Notes: generated from the sequence alone by a model not told the origin. 16,772 bases of DNA from a bacterium (GCA_030596585.1 JAUVJM010000018.1:1-16772), one strand, 5' to 3'; shown: positions 6,202 to 12,900, numbered from the stretch's first letter. Program-made: numbers and translations.

Positions 6202-6879
6202 TCACCCCCGCAATTGTTTAATTGCCTGTCTCCTGTTCTTTTTACCAAAGACTGATGTCCCTGCAACCAGTATATCCGCTCCGGCGGAAATAAGCTGTTT
6301 TGCCGTCTCCTTGTTGACCCCGCCGTCAACCTCAATCTTCGTGGACAGCCCTTTTCTCTCTATTTTCCCTCTCAGCTCACTCACCTTGGAAATTACCTCG
6401 GGGATAAGAGTCTGCCCGCCAAAGCCCGGCTCGACAGTCATCAGAAGCACCATCTCAACTTTCTCGAGGAAAGGCTCCAACCTCACTATGCCCGTACCAG
6501 GCTTAATGGCAAGCCCTGCCTTTATGCCCAGTTTATGGATACCGTTTATGACCTTCTCAAGCTGTGAACGAATCTCCACATGAACTGTGAGATAGTTACT
6601 GCCTGCCTCGGCAAAAGCATTGAGAAATCGCTCCGGAGCATGAATCATAAGATGCACATCAAGCGGCAAGGAAGTCTTACCTTTCAGAGAAGCCACTACC
6701 GGCACACCTATTGTGATGTTTGGGACAAAGTGTCCGTCCATAACGTCCACATGAAGCATATCGGCACCCGCCTCCTCCACGCTCTTTATTTCTTCGCCAA
6801 GCCTGCTGAAATCAGCCGCAAGAATAGAAGGAGCAATCAGTATCTTCCTCTGCATTTTGTCTGAATCCGTCTTTTTCAA
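6202..6879 (-). CDS. rpe: Ribulose-phosphate 3-epimerase
   Basis: This enzyme interconverts ribulose 5-phosphate and xylulose 5-phosphate in the pentose phosphate pathway. It is a 225-residue TIM barrel. The motifs are KILIAPSILAADF (12-24), HVDVMDGHFVPN (43-54), PLDVHLMI, MTVEPGFGGQ and the phosphate-binding VDGGVN. Metal and acid/base residues are in place: D46, H43, the His of DVHLM, and the Asp of VDGG. I kept the TTG at 6879, which has GGAG 6 nt upstream. An ATG nine codons further in lacks a good SD but would also preserve the whole barrel. It is separated from ffh by a palindromic element, so it may have its own transcript. Confidence 0.96.
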   Translation of the reverse strand: MKKTDSDKMQRKILIAPSILAADFSRLGEEIKSVEEAGADMLHVDVMDGHFVPNITIGVPVVASLKGKTSLPLDVHLMIHAPERFLNAFAEAGSNYLTVHVEIRSQLEKVINGIHKLGIKAGLAIKPGTGIVRLEPFLEKVEMVLLMTVEPGFGGQTLIPEVISKVSELRGKIERKGLSTKIEVDGGVNKETAKQLISAGADILVAGTSVFGKKNRRQAIKQLRG

Positions 6880-6915
6880 TTTAGTCTCCGAAAATATTCA
6901 GCGAACACGTCATTC

Positions 6916-6973
6916 TGGTAGTCGCAGGTTTTAGCCTGCGGAAGATTACGCACCCTGAAGGGTGCGACTACCA
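6916..6973. repeat. Palindromic element, GGTAGTCGCAGG type
   Basis: An 11-bp outer stem, TGGTAGTCGCA (6916-6926) with TGCGACTACCA (6963-6973), encloses GCAGG-TTTTAG-CCTGC (6924-6939) and GCACCC-TGAA-GGGTGC (6950-6965). The inner stems share a few bases with the outer one. It lies between the GCS2 ligase gene and rpe. Confidence 0.85.
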
Positions 6974-7031
6974 AAAACGTAATAATAAACCTATTTTGGG
7001 ATCTAACCAAATAACCATAATTTGTTATGAT

Positions 7032-8021
7032 TCATCCCCTCTCCCGGCAGATTTTCCAGACATCGTAGGGAAGCTTGGGAATAAAATAACCGGCTATCCC
7101 AACGGCAACTTTAGCCGGGTTGGGGAAACTCCCATCAGATCCCGCCGGCTCGAATCTCCCATTGCGGTAGGCGTTATCAAGAGCCGAAAAAGTTGACTCC
7201 TGACCATTTCTCCTGTAATAGTCATGCACCATATCAGACAACGTCGTTTCAAAAAGGTCCTGCGACACATCGCAAAACTGTGTGAGCTGATTGAAAAGTT
7301 TGCCCGTCAACTCACCGTAGCCGGTGGTAACAGCCTCGCGGCGGGCAAGTTTGTAGGACGAGAGATCAAAACCTACATCATGCTCAAGCCGCACTATGCT
7401 TTGAATAACCCCAACCAGTGCTCTTATCCGGTATAACTCCCAGGCCGGGTCAAAAATCCGTATTTCCAAGGTCTTCAGCCTCCTCGAGACAATTATATCT
7501 TGGAACCGGTGCCAGGGGTCTCCCGTCAGCGGACCTATAAACGGACATGAATGGATGCGGTACGAGGAGCCAAAGTATTTCCCGTCAACGCATGGGGAAC
7601 TTGCCGTAATCAAAAGGAGAAGAGGCAGAAAATGGGCAAGATTGCGATACGCCGTCTCCATATCAGGCAAATTCCCTATGTGAACATGCATTCCGCATGT
7701 CCTTGTCGGAGAATTCCCGTCGAACAGATGACCAACAGGAACAATCAGCCCGGAGGAGACCTCCGCCAGTTCATTCCTCCGGCGTATCAGTGCCCGCATC
7801 AATGAATCCACGTCGGGACATACCTCAGTCGAGACCTCAACTCCCCCCATCAGCCCGGTACTCAAATCAGGAAAATGGGAAAAATTGTACGCCGTGTGGA
7901 AATAGTTGAATTGTCCTTTCCTCCACAGAAGCGAGGCAAGATAGAAAAGCGATTCCAGACTGGGTTTCCCCCTCTGTACTATGAATACCTCCTCTTCAAT
8001 ACCGTAAGTTAGGTTAGACAT
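7032..8021 (-). CDS. GCS2-family (YbdK-like) carboxylate-amine ligase
   Basis: This belongs to the glutamate-cysteine ligase family 2, which joins a carboxylate to an amine using ATP. From the ATG at 8021 the protein has 329 residues, a little short of typical YbdK proteins (~370). GIEEE (7-11) and CGMHVHIG (109-116) are the recognisable metal and substrate-binding signatures, with TLEIRIFDPAW later. The earlier in-frame TTG (8045) lies in a dispersed repeat and is not favoured. There is no signal peptide. Substrates are unknown: YbdK-like proteins have only weak gamma-glutamylcysteine activity, and no glutathione synthetase is in the window. It follows the deacetylase gene on the same strand, but a repeat lies between, so functional linkage is only a possibility. 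Confidence 0.82.
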   Translation of the reverse strand: MSNLTYGIEEEVFIVQRGKPSLESLFYLASLLWRKGQFNYFHTAYNFSHFPDLSTGLMGGVEVSTEVCPDVDSLMRALIRRRNELAEVSSGLIVPVGHLFDGNSPTRTCGMHVHIGNLPDMETAYRNLAHFLPLLLLITASSPCVDGKYFGSSYRIHSCPFIGPLTGDPWHRFQDIIVSRRLKTLEIRIFDPAWELYRIRALVGVIQSIVRLEHDVGFDLSSYKLARREAVTTGYGELTGKLFNQLTQFCDVSQDLFETTLSDMVHDYYRRNGQESTFSALDNAYRNGRFEPAGSDGSFPNPAKVAVGIAGYFIPKLPYDVWKICRERG

Positions 8022-8040
8022 TTGCACCCGCCGCAGTAGT

Positions 8041-8058
8041 GGCAAAGCTCGCTTCGCC
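8041..8058. repeat. Small hairpin upstream of the GCS2 gene
   Basis: GGC-AA-AGC then TC then GCT-TC-GCC forms an interrupted stem about 20 nt upstream of the GCS2 ATG. On the minus strand it ends GAGCTTTGCC, like the CTTGCTTTGCC end of the truncated copy at 12878-12900. It seems to be the gene-proximal part of the copy B element. Confidence 0.45.
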
Positions 8059-8072
8059 CTTCCTTATGCCGA

Positions 8073-8118
8073 GCAAGCCCCTCCACAAAACGCTGGCGGG
8101 CAGGTCGGCAACTACAAC
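8073..8118 (-). repeat. 46-nt dispersed leader element, copy B
   Basis: It is about 89% identical (41/46 by eye) to copy A at 2306-2351 and in the same orientation. Read on the minus strand it runs toward the GCS2 start at 8021, just as copy A runs toward yraN. Confidence 0.75.
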
Positions 8119-8157
8119 TATTTTACTCTATTCCTATGTACCTTTGCTGCTTTGTAC
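8118..8157. repeat. Five 8-nt units at the 3' end of the deacetylase gene
   Basis: Five consecutive octamers, each beginning CT: CTATTTTA, CTCTATTC, CTATGTAC, CTTTGCTG, CTTTGTAC. The last three encode the final residues of the deacetylase (NVQSSKGT and the stop), so the gene appears to end inside a repeat. Confidence 0.4.
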
Positions 8158-8817
8158 ATTCTCCGAAGAAAACTCACCCAGCCCCAGCAGTTCTGAAACA
8201 CCAACCACTTCGTATCCTGAAGTTTTCAATGCATCCAGAATCAGCGGCAGAGCAGAAACCGTCCCCCGGCGATGATTGTTGCCGCCGCGCAGACTCGTCC
8301 CGTCATGCATAAGAATTATGGCGCCATTCCCGACACGTGAAAGGGTTTTTCTCACAATTCGTTCAGCGCTCGCTTTTCTCCAATCGCCTGCGTTTACCGA
8401 CCACTTGGTGATAACGTACCCGCGCCTGAGCGCCTGCGTCACAATCCACCTTGTGTTTGCCCCGTACGGGGGGCGAAACAGGCGGGGAGTAACACCCGTT
8501 CCCCGCACAATTGCTTCCTCCCCCATCGCAAGTTCCATTGCAATTCTGCGCGGCGTATCCAGCAGAAGACTGCTGTGATTGTGGGTGTGGTTACCTATTT
8601 CATGCCCGGCCCCGGCAACTCCTCTGGCAATTTCAGGGAACTTCTCCACATTCCTGCCCACCATAAAAAAGGTGGCTTTCACCTGATACTCATCAAGTAT
8701 GTCAAGCACCCGGCTGGTATACGGTTCAGACGGGCCGTCATCAAACGTAATGGCAACCCGCCTCAAACCGGGATTGCCGCGACAATGAACAACCTCTCTT
8801 GTGTTTATAAATGCCAC
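8134..8817 (-). CDS. Polysaccharide deacetylase (NodB homology, CE4)
   Basis: A carbohydrate esterase family 4 enzyme that removes N- or O-acetyl groups from a polysaccharide. It has 227 residues. All five CE4 motifs are present: TFDDG (24-28, D26/D27), HTHNH (77-81, metal ligands H77 and H81), RPPYG (115-119), W139...DW (145-146) and LMHDG (169-173, catalytic H171). Substrates could be peptidoglycan, chitin oligomers or an exopolysaccharide; the sequence does not decide. No signal peptide or membrane anchor is seen from the GTG start, although many relatives are exported. The GTG at 8817 follows a GAGGGG close upstream. A good promoter precedes it. The last eight residues come from an octamer repeat. 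Confidence 0.93.
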   Translation of the reverse strand: MAFINTREVVHCRGNPGLRRVAITFDDGPSEPYTSRVLDILDEYQVKATFFMVGRNVEKFPEIARGVAGAGHEIGNHTHNHSSLLLDTPRRIAMELAMGEEAIVRGTGVTPRLFRPPYGANTRWIVTQALRRGYVITKWSVNAGDWRKASAERIVRKTLSRVGNGAIILMHDGTSLRGGNNHRRGTVSALPLILDALKTSGYEVVGVSELLGLGEFSSENVQSSKGT

Positions 8818-8843
8818 TGCCCCTCACCTATCACATCCGCAGA

Positions 8844-8872
8844 ATGATAGCATGGAGGAATTCTTCTTGCAA
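8844..8872 (-). promoter_or_regulatory. Candidate sigma70 promoter for the deacetylase transcript
   Basis: Read on the minus strand: -35 TTGCAA (8872-8867), a 17-nt spacer, then an extended -10 TGC-TATCAT (TATCAT at 8849-8844). It sits about 27 nt before the GTG start and back to back with a plus-strand TTGACA at 8884. Confidence 0.55.
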
Positions 8873-8883
8873 GCATTTTCACA

Positions 8884-8912
8884 TTGACAAAAGATTATCA
8901 ATATGCTTTCAT
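8884..8912 (+). promoter_or_regulatory. Candidate sigma70 promoter for the repeat-domain secreted protein
   Basis: A perfect -35 TTGACA (8884-8889), a 17-nt spacer and a 4/6 -10 TTTCAT (8907-8912). It lies 38 nt upstream of the chosen ATG at 8951. The weak -10 limits confidence. Confidence 0.45.
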
Positions 8913-8950
8913 TGCACATAGTAATTAAGAATTACCAGGGAGGGAAGAAA

Positions 8951-10528
8951 ATGAGTGTAAAATTTTTGAGGGTTTTCTTTTTAGTGCTTATTATCTTAAC
9001 CGCGTCCGTCAGTGAGGCAGGCTGGGAAAAGTATAAGAATAATCCCGTCCTTACCCCAACTGCCGGGGAATGGGATTCTGTGGGCACATGGACTATAAGT
9101 GTCATCAAGGATGGGGAAACATATAAAGCGTGGTATGGCGGGAGAGGCGCTGCCGAGGCCATCGGATACGCCGCCTCAACAAATGGGATTAGCTGGTCAA
9201 AACACAACGTCCCGGTCCTTCCATTGGGAGCAGGCGGAGAATTTGACAGCGGAAGCATTCATTCTCCCTGCGTTATCAAAGATGGTTCAACTTACAAAAT
9301 GTGGTATACAGGTGGAGATGGAGGAGTTAACGATAGGATAGGATATGCTACTTCAAACAATGGGACTGCCTGGGCAAAACTTGGAGTTGTTCTTCCGCTT
9401 GGGAACCAAGGTGAGTGGGACGAAAATGGTGTTAGCACGCCCTGTGTCATAAAGGATGGGGCAACCTATAAGATGTGGTATACCGGGGTGAGTGCTGGAG
9501 GCGGGGATATTGGATATGCAACTTCTCCTGATGGAATTAACTGGAATAAATATGCCGGCAACCCTGTTTTAGAGAAAAGCGGAAGCGGCTGGGATGCAAA
9601 TATGGTATCCTGGCCCTGTGTAATCAAGGATGGTGGAACATATAAAATGTGGTATACAGGGCTGGGTGCTGGCTGGGCTATTGGATATGCAACTTCCTCA
9701 AACGGAATTAGTTGGAAAATGGGTAAAAATAATCCGGTAATTGAGAGAGGTGCTCCCGGTTCCTGGGACAATTTAACCACGTTTGGCCCGTGTGTGCTCA
9801 AAGGTTCATGGAAAATGTGGTATACAGGAAGGGGCCCCAGCGGTACACTCCATATTGGCTACGCTACACTCTCAGGAAAAGGCAGAGGAGGTTATGTCTA
9901 TAGAGGATATTATGTTTTAGACGCATTCGGAGGAATACATTTATGTGACGGAGCTCCGGCAGTTAAAGATTACCCATACTGGGAAGGACAGGATATAGCA
10001 AGAGATTTGGAATTCAGTCCCGATGGAACTGGATTTTATGTTCTGGATGCCTACGGCGGAATACATAACTGCGACGGAGCGCCTCCGCTTGAAGATTATC
10101 CATACTGGGATGATCAGGATGTAGCAAGAGACCTTGAGTTCAACCCAAACGGTCAGGGATTTTATGTTCTTGACTGTTACGGCGGAATACATCCACGCGG
10201 CGGAGCGCCGGAACTCAAGAACTACCCCTACTGGCCCGATGAGGATATAGCAAGAGGTTTAGAGATAAGAAACGATGGCTCCTTCTACATCCTTGATTGC
10301 TACGGCGGGATACATCCGCGTAATGGCGCTCCGGAAATAGAAAATTATCCCTACTGGGACGGGAGTGCAATGGCAAGGGATTTGGAAATAGACCCGCGCC
10401 TTCCGGAAACAGGTTACTTTGTCCTCGATAACTGGGGAGGTATTCATGCAGTAGCCGCTGAGCCTCTTAAAGGTTATCCTTTCTGGGAAGGACAGGATTT
10501 AGCAAGAGCCATCGCCTTCCCGAGGTAG
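8951..10528 (+). CDS. Secreted protein with two five-fold repeat domains (beta-propeller-like)
   Basis: A 525-residue protein with a signal peptide (hydrophobic residues 6-20, likely cleavage after SEA at 23). Domain 1 (about 24-313) has five ~57-residue repeats with the core VIKDG-TYKMWYTG followed by IGYATS-NGI-W. The WY pairs are at 61, 118, 176, 234 and 290. This is the pattern of five-bladed propellers of the GH43/GH32/GH130 type. Domain 2 (319-525) has five ~42-residue repeats starting at 319, 361, 403, 444 and 488, with core FYVLDAYGGIH, YPYW and ARDLEF. I chose the ATG at 8951 (SD GGGAGGG) over 8903, since it gives the signal peptide. I do not recognise a named family for domain 2, and see no clear catalytic triad. 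Carbohydrate binding at the cell surface is an inference. Confidence 0.85.
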   Translation: MSVKFLRVFFLVLIILTASVSEAGWEKYKNNPVLTPTAGEWDSVGTWTISVIKDGETYKAWYGGRGAAEAIGYAASTNGISWSKHNVPVLPLGAGGEFDSGSIHSPCVIKDGSTYKMWYTGGDGGVNDRIGYATSNNGTAWAKLGVVLPLGNQGEWDENGVSTPCVIKDGATYKMWYTGVSAGGGDIGYATSPDGINWNKYAGNPVLEKSGSGWDANMVSWPCVIKDGGTYKMWYTGLGAGWAIGYATSSNGISWKMGKNNPVIERGAPGSWDNLTTFGPCVLKGSWKMWYTGRGPSGTLHIGYATLSGKGRGGYVYRGYYVLDAFGGIHLCDGAPAVKDYPYWEGQDIARDLEFSPDGTGFYVLDAYGGIHNCDGAPPLEDYPYWDDQDVARDLEFNPNGQGFYVLDCYGGIHPRGGAPELKNYPYWPDEDIARGLEIRNDGSFYILDCYGGIHPRNGAPEIENYPYWDGSAMARDLEIDPRLPETGYFVLDNWGGIHAVAAEPLKGYPFWEGQDLARAIAFPR

Positions 10529-10547
10529 CTTAAGATATTGTAATCAG

Positions 10548-10584
10548 GTAAATATTCGGTGAACCGTGTAACCATTTACTGTTC
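10548..10584. repeat. Dispersed 37-nt repeat, copy 2
   Basis: It matches 817-853 at 29 of 37 positions by eye. It lies between the convergent ends of the secreted-protein gene and the GT2 gene, and overlaps the last few codons of the latter. Confidence 0.55.
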
Positions 10585-11382
10585 GAGATTAGCGGGACGG
10601 GCATGCTCGTCCCCTACGGGATTATTTATTTTTTCAGATGTAGGGGTCAGGCATGCCTGACCCGTTAATCTATGCAGCCCTTGCTTACTAAATCTCAAAC
10701 CTGCAACCCCAAACAGATTCTTCAAAAGAACTCCGAAGCCCAATTTTGAACTGCCCCGGACTCTCTCCCTGAAAACAATCGGAATCTCGGTTATCCCGAA
10801 ACCTTTCCCGTGGCAGCGAAAAAGAATTTCAGTAACGATAAAAGGACCTTTCGCCTTGAGGCTGGACAAATCTATCTCCTCCAGCACTCTTCTCCTGAAA
10901 CACCTGAAACCTGAGGTCGGGTCCTTTACGCTAAACCCGAGCATCAGGCGAATGTAGGAAGCCGCAAGTTTGCTGATAAGTGTCCTCAATGAACTTCTTC
11001 CTACGGAACCTCCCCCGCTGACAAAACGGGAACCGAGAACGACATCAGCCTTTTCAATCGCCCTCGCAAACTCAGGTATGTACAACGGGTTATGGGAGAA
11101 ATCCCCATCCATTTCAATGACGCAGTCAGCGCCGACTTGAAGCGCATGCTTGAAGCCTGCTATCCCCGCCAGTCCCCTTCCCCTATTCTCCGTCCTTCGC
11201 AAAAGATGTAGATTGGCATCCTCTCTCCTCCTGTCCTCAACGATTTCCCATGTCCTATCGGGAGAATCATCATCAACCACAATTATCTCAAGATTCTCAA
11301 GACCAAGGGAATTGATTTTATCCAGCAGGAGAGCAATGTTCTCTCTCTCGTTATAAGTGGGAATAACAACTACCGTTTTCAT
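10576..11382 (-). CDS. Polyprenyl-phosphate mannosyltransferase-like GT2 (Dpm1 type)
   Basis: A family 2 glycosyltransferase resembling polyprenol/dolichol-phosphate mannose synthase, which loads a sugar from a nucleotide donor onto a lipid phosphate. From the ATG at 11382 it has 268 residues. The frame is open upstream to 11499 through a palindromic repeat, so those 39 codons are rejected. Motifs: VVVIPTYNERENI (4-16), VVDDDSPDRT (35-44), the metal-binding DGD in EMDGDFSHNP (90-99), VLGSRFVSGG (115-124) and the family FRCFRR. There is no C-terminal membrane helix. The catalytic fold ends near LRFSKQGL (~236). The remaining ~32 residues are encoded by two palindromic repeats and look adventitious. 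No good SD is visible. It follows the GT9 gene on the same strand. Confidence 0.9.
   Translation of the reverse strand: MKTVVVIPTYNERENIALLLDKINSLGLENLEIIVVDDDSPDRTWEIVEDRRREDANLHLLRRTENRGRGLAGIAGFKHALQVGADCVIEMDGDFSHNPLYIPEFARAIEKADVVLGSRFVSGGGSVGRSSLRTLISKLAASYIRLMLGFSVKDPTSGFRCFRRRVLEEIDLSSLKAKGPFIVTEILFRCHGKGFGITEIPIVFRERVRGSSKLGFGVLLKNLFGVAGLRFSKQGLHRLTGQACLTPTSEKINNPVGDEHARPANLEQ
10594..10613. repeat. Near-perfect 20-nt palindrome inside the GT2 3' end
   Basis: GGGACGGGCATGCTCGTCCC is self-complementary apart from one pair. It encodes residues ~257-263 (GDEHARP) of the GT2. Its centre, GCATGC, is shared with the palindromes at 10644 and 12459. Confidence 0.75.
10639..10667. repeat. 29-nt palindromic repeat inside the GT2 C-terminus
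   Basis: It contains the perfect 20-nt palindrome GGGTCAGGCATGCCTGACCC (10644-10663). All 29 positions are identical to 12454-12482, inside the GT9 gene. It is read in the same frame there, giving LTGQACLTPT in both proteins (residues 239-248 here). Confidence 0.95.
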
Positions 11383-11430
11383 GTATGCGTTTGGTGAATC
11401 ACAATGTTTCCCGTTATTCTGAGCTGACCT

Positions 11431-11493
11431 GTCATTCTGAGCGAAGCGAAGAATCTCCATAGATTCTTCGTCGCTAACGCTCCTCAGAATGAC
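11431..11493. repeat. Palindromic element, GTCATTCTGAG family, copy 2
   Basis: The outer arms GTCATTCTGAG (11431-11441) and CTCAGAATGAC (11483-11493) match those at 3509/3582 exactly. The inner hairpin CGAAGAATCT-CCAT-AGATTCTTCG (11447-11470) differs from copy 1 only in its loop. The CCCCGAA hairpin of copy 1 is absent here. A partial extra arm, GTTATTCTGAG, lies just upstream (11413-11423). It separates the GT9 and GT2 genes. Confidence 0.9.
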
Positions 11494-11517
11494 ATGCATA
11501 GCTTTGAATAATGCAGG

Positions 11518-12795
11518 CTAAGAGCGACGAAGCAATCTTGATGTTGCCTCAAACACCGACTCAACGGTTATCAAATCCATGCACGCGGGCTTGCGGTCGC
11601 AACTCTGGCGATAACAGCCTGCACAATCAATTGGAGCGACAACCTTTTCCCCTCTCCCGTAAAGCTCTATCTCAGAAGCCGAAGTGGGACCGAAAAGAAC
11701 AACAACCTTCTTCCCGAGACCAACTGCCGCATGCGCAGCAAGAGTATCACCCGCCACCACAAGGTCACAAAGACTCAGGAGAGCAAGGAACTCCCTCAGA
11801 CTGTTTCCCCAGCCGGTGTCAATAACAGGATAGCGCGATTTCTCTCTCAGCCGCCGATTCCGCTCTTCCTCCTCCTCACCGCCGAACAATAGAACTTTCG
11901 CCGCAAGCTCTTCATGGAGCCTACCGATGAGCTCCAGGTACCCATCCAGCGTCCATTTCTTGAAACGCCAGCGCCCACCAGCACCAGTATTCAGCCCTAT
12001 CACCGGCGAGGAACCACCTATCCCATTCTCCTTAGAGAAAGCCCTCGCAAACTCTTTCTCCTCATCAGTCAGATTGACAATTATTTCGCAATTCCCTGTA
12101 GCGGTTTGATTTATCAAACTTGAACCTGCACCGGTTCGATTCATCGAACCCATTCCACAAATCTCAAGCACTATCTCCTGATATGTCTTTTTATTCCTGC
12201 GCTTTACGTCATCAAAAACACCCATCCTGAACCATTCTTCCGCTTCGGGATTGAACGGATATATCTTCCCCTCCGCGCTGAGTCCAAACCCTTTCTTTTC
12301 GCGAGCGCTCAATTTCTCTGCAAGAGCGGCACTCACCGCCGACGAATCAAGACTTAAAATAAGGTCGAGCTTCTCTGCCTGAAGAACGGTTACCGTCTCA
12401 GGAGAAAACTCCATTATTCTATCAAGCAAATTTATCTTGCAGCCGCAGGCTTCTGTAGGGGTCAGGCATGCCTGACCCGTTAGCCTCATGTTCTGGAGTA
12501 AGTCCCCTGAACCCTTCTCCACCACCCATGTTATATGGGAATCAGGAAACTTCTCCTTCAGCCCCGTAAGTATGCAGGTTGTTCTTAAAACGTCCCCCTT
12601 CGCTCCCATCTTTATGATGAGAATTCTTTCACGAACGGGACTGTAATATGAACAATCGCTGCACTTAACCCCGTGCTCTTTGTGGAAAACACACGGTTTC
12701 TCTCCGGAGAAGAACCTGCAATCGGCAGCTATTTTATCTTCCACTCTTAAACCCTCATCTGTCATCCTGATTCTATCCCACTTGCCCCTTCTCAT
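11518..12795 (-). CDS. GT9-family (heptosyltransferase-like) glycosyltransferase with Cys-rich ends
   Basis: An ADP-heptose:LPS heptosyltransferase-type enzyme that adds a sugar to a lipid-linked core or similar acceptor. From the ATG at 12795 it has 425 residues; a TTG six codons earlier is also possible. The family core is clear: ILIIKMGAKGDVLRTT (58-73), NTGAGGRWRFKKW, AGDTLAAHAAVGLGKKV and LFGPTSASEIELYG. The N-terminus adds a Cys4 cluster (C26, C35, C45, C48), and near the end is another (C-x2-C-x4-C-x5-C), a zinc or Fe-S site candidate. Two in-frame palindromic inserts interrupt it, at residues ~104-120 and ~216-234. The frame stays open throughout, and both inserts sit where loops would be expected. 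It is divergent from the aminotransferase operon. Confidence 0.9.
   Translation of the reverse strand: MRRGKWDRIRMTDEGLRVEDKIAADCRFFSGEKPCVFHKEHGVKCSDCSYYSPVRERILIIKMGAKGDVLRTTCILTGLKEKFPDSHITWVVEKGSGDLLQNMRLTGQACLTPTEACGCKINLLDRIMEFSPETVTVLQAEKLDLILSLDSSAVSAALAEKLSAREKKGFGLSAEGKIYPFNPEAEEWFRMGVFDDVKRRNKKTYQEIVLEICGMGSMNRTGAGSSLINQTATGNCEIIVNLTDEEKEFARAFSKENGIGGSSPVIGLNTGAGGRWRFKKWTLDGYLELIGRLHEELAAKVLLFGGEEEEERNRRLREKSRYPVIDTGWGNSLREFLALLSLCDLVVAGDTLAAHAAVGLGKKVVVLFGPTSASEIELYGRGEKVVAPIDCAGCYRQSCDRKPACMDLITVESVFEATSRLLRRS
12103..12150 (-). repeat. Tandem hairpins inserted in the GT9 gene
   Basis: Two adjacent perfect hairpins: GTTTGAT-TT-ATCAAAC (12104-12119) and GGTTCGAT-TC-ATCGAACC (12133-12150). 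They are similar in sequence, as if one unit had been duplicated. On the coding strand they encode two related stretches, GSMNRTGAG (216-224) and SSLINQTATG (225-234). Confidence 0.85.
12454..12482. repeat. 29-nt palindromic repeat inside the GT9 gene
   Basis: It is identical over 29 nt to 10639-10667 in the GT2 gene. The 20-nt palindrome is at 12459-12478. It encodes LTGQACLTPT (residues 105-114) in the GT9, between LLQNM and NLLDRI, where relatives run straight from a Gln-Asn-type loop to the Ile-Asp motif. Confidence 0.95.
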
Positions 12796-12827
12796 CAACC
12801 GAAATCCACCCAACGCACAGAAATGAG

Positions 12828-12855
12828 TTGTTTTTCTATCGAGGCAGTATATAAT
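12828..12855 (+). promoter_or_regulatory. Candidate promoter of the aminotransferase operon
   Basis: A perfect TATAAT (12850-12855) has TTGTTT (12828-12833) 16 nt upstream. On the other strand TATACT (12851-12846) overlaps it and could serve the divergent GT9 gene. The -35 is weak. Confidence 0.5.
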
Positions 12856-12877
12856 GTGAGAACAGTCAATCAGCCGT

Positions 12878-12900
12878 GTAGTTACAAAGCTTGCTTTGCC
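12878..12900 (+). repeat. Truncated copy of the leader element, with hairpin
   Basis: It begins GTAGTT and ends GCTTGCTTTGCC, the two ends of the 46-nt element at 2306/8073 (minus-strand reading) with the middle missing. It contains the perfect hairpin CAAAGC-TT-GCTTTG (12885-12898). It sits between the promoter and the SD of the aminotransferase gene, in the same orientation to the gene as copies A and B. Confidence 0.6.

Noticed and set aside
8903..8950. Upstream start for the secreted repeat protein
   Set aside because: The ATG at 8903 lacks an SD, and the ATG at 8951 has GGGAGGG and gives a clean signal peptide.
11383..11499. Longer N-terminus for the GT2
   Set aside because: The extra codons are the reading of the GTCATTCTGAG palindrome. 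The family starts at MKTVVVIPTYNE.
11518..12795. GT9 as a disrupted pseudogene
   Set aside because: Despite two palindromic inserts the frame is continuous and all catalytic-side motifs are present.
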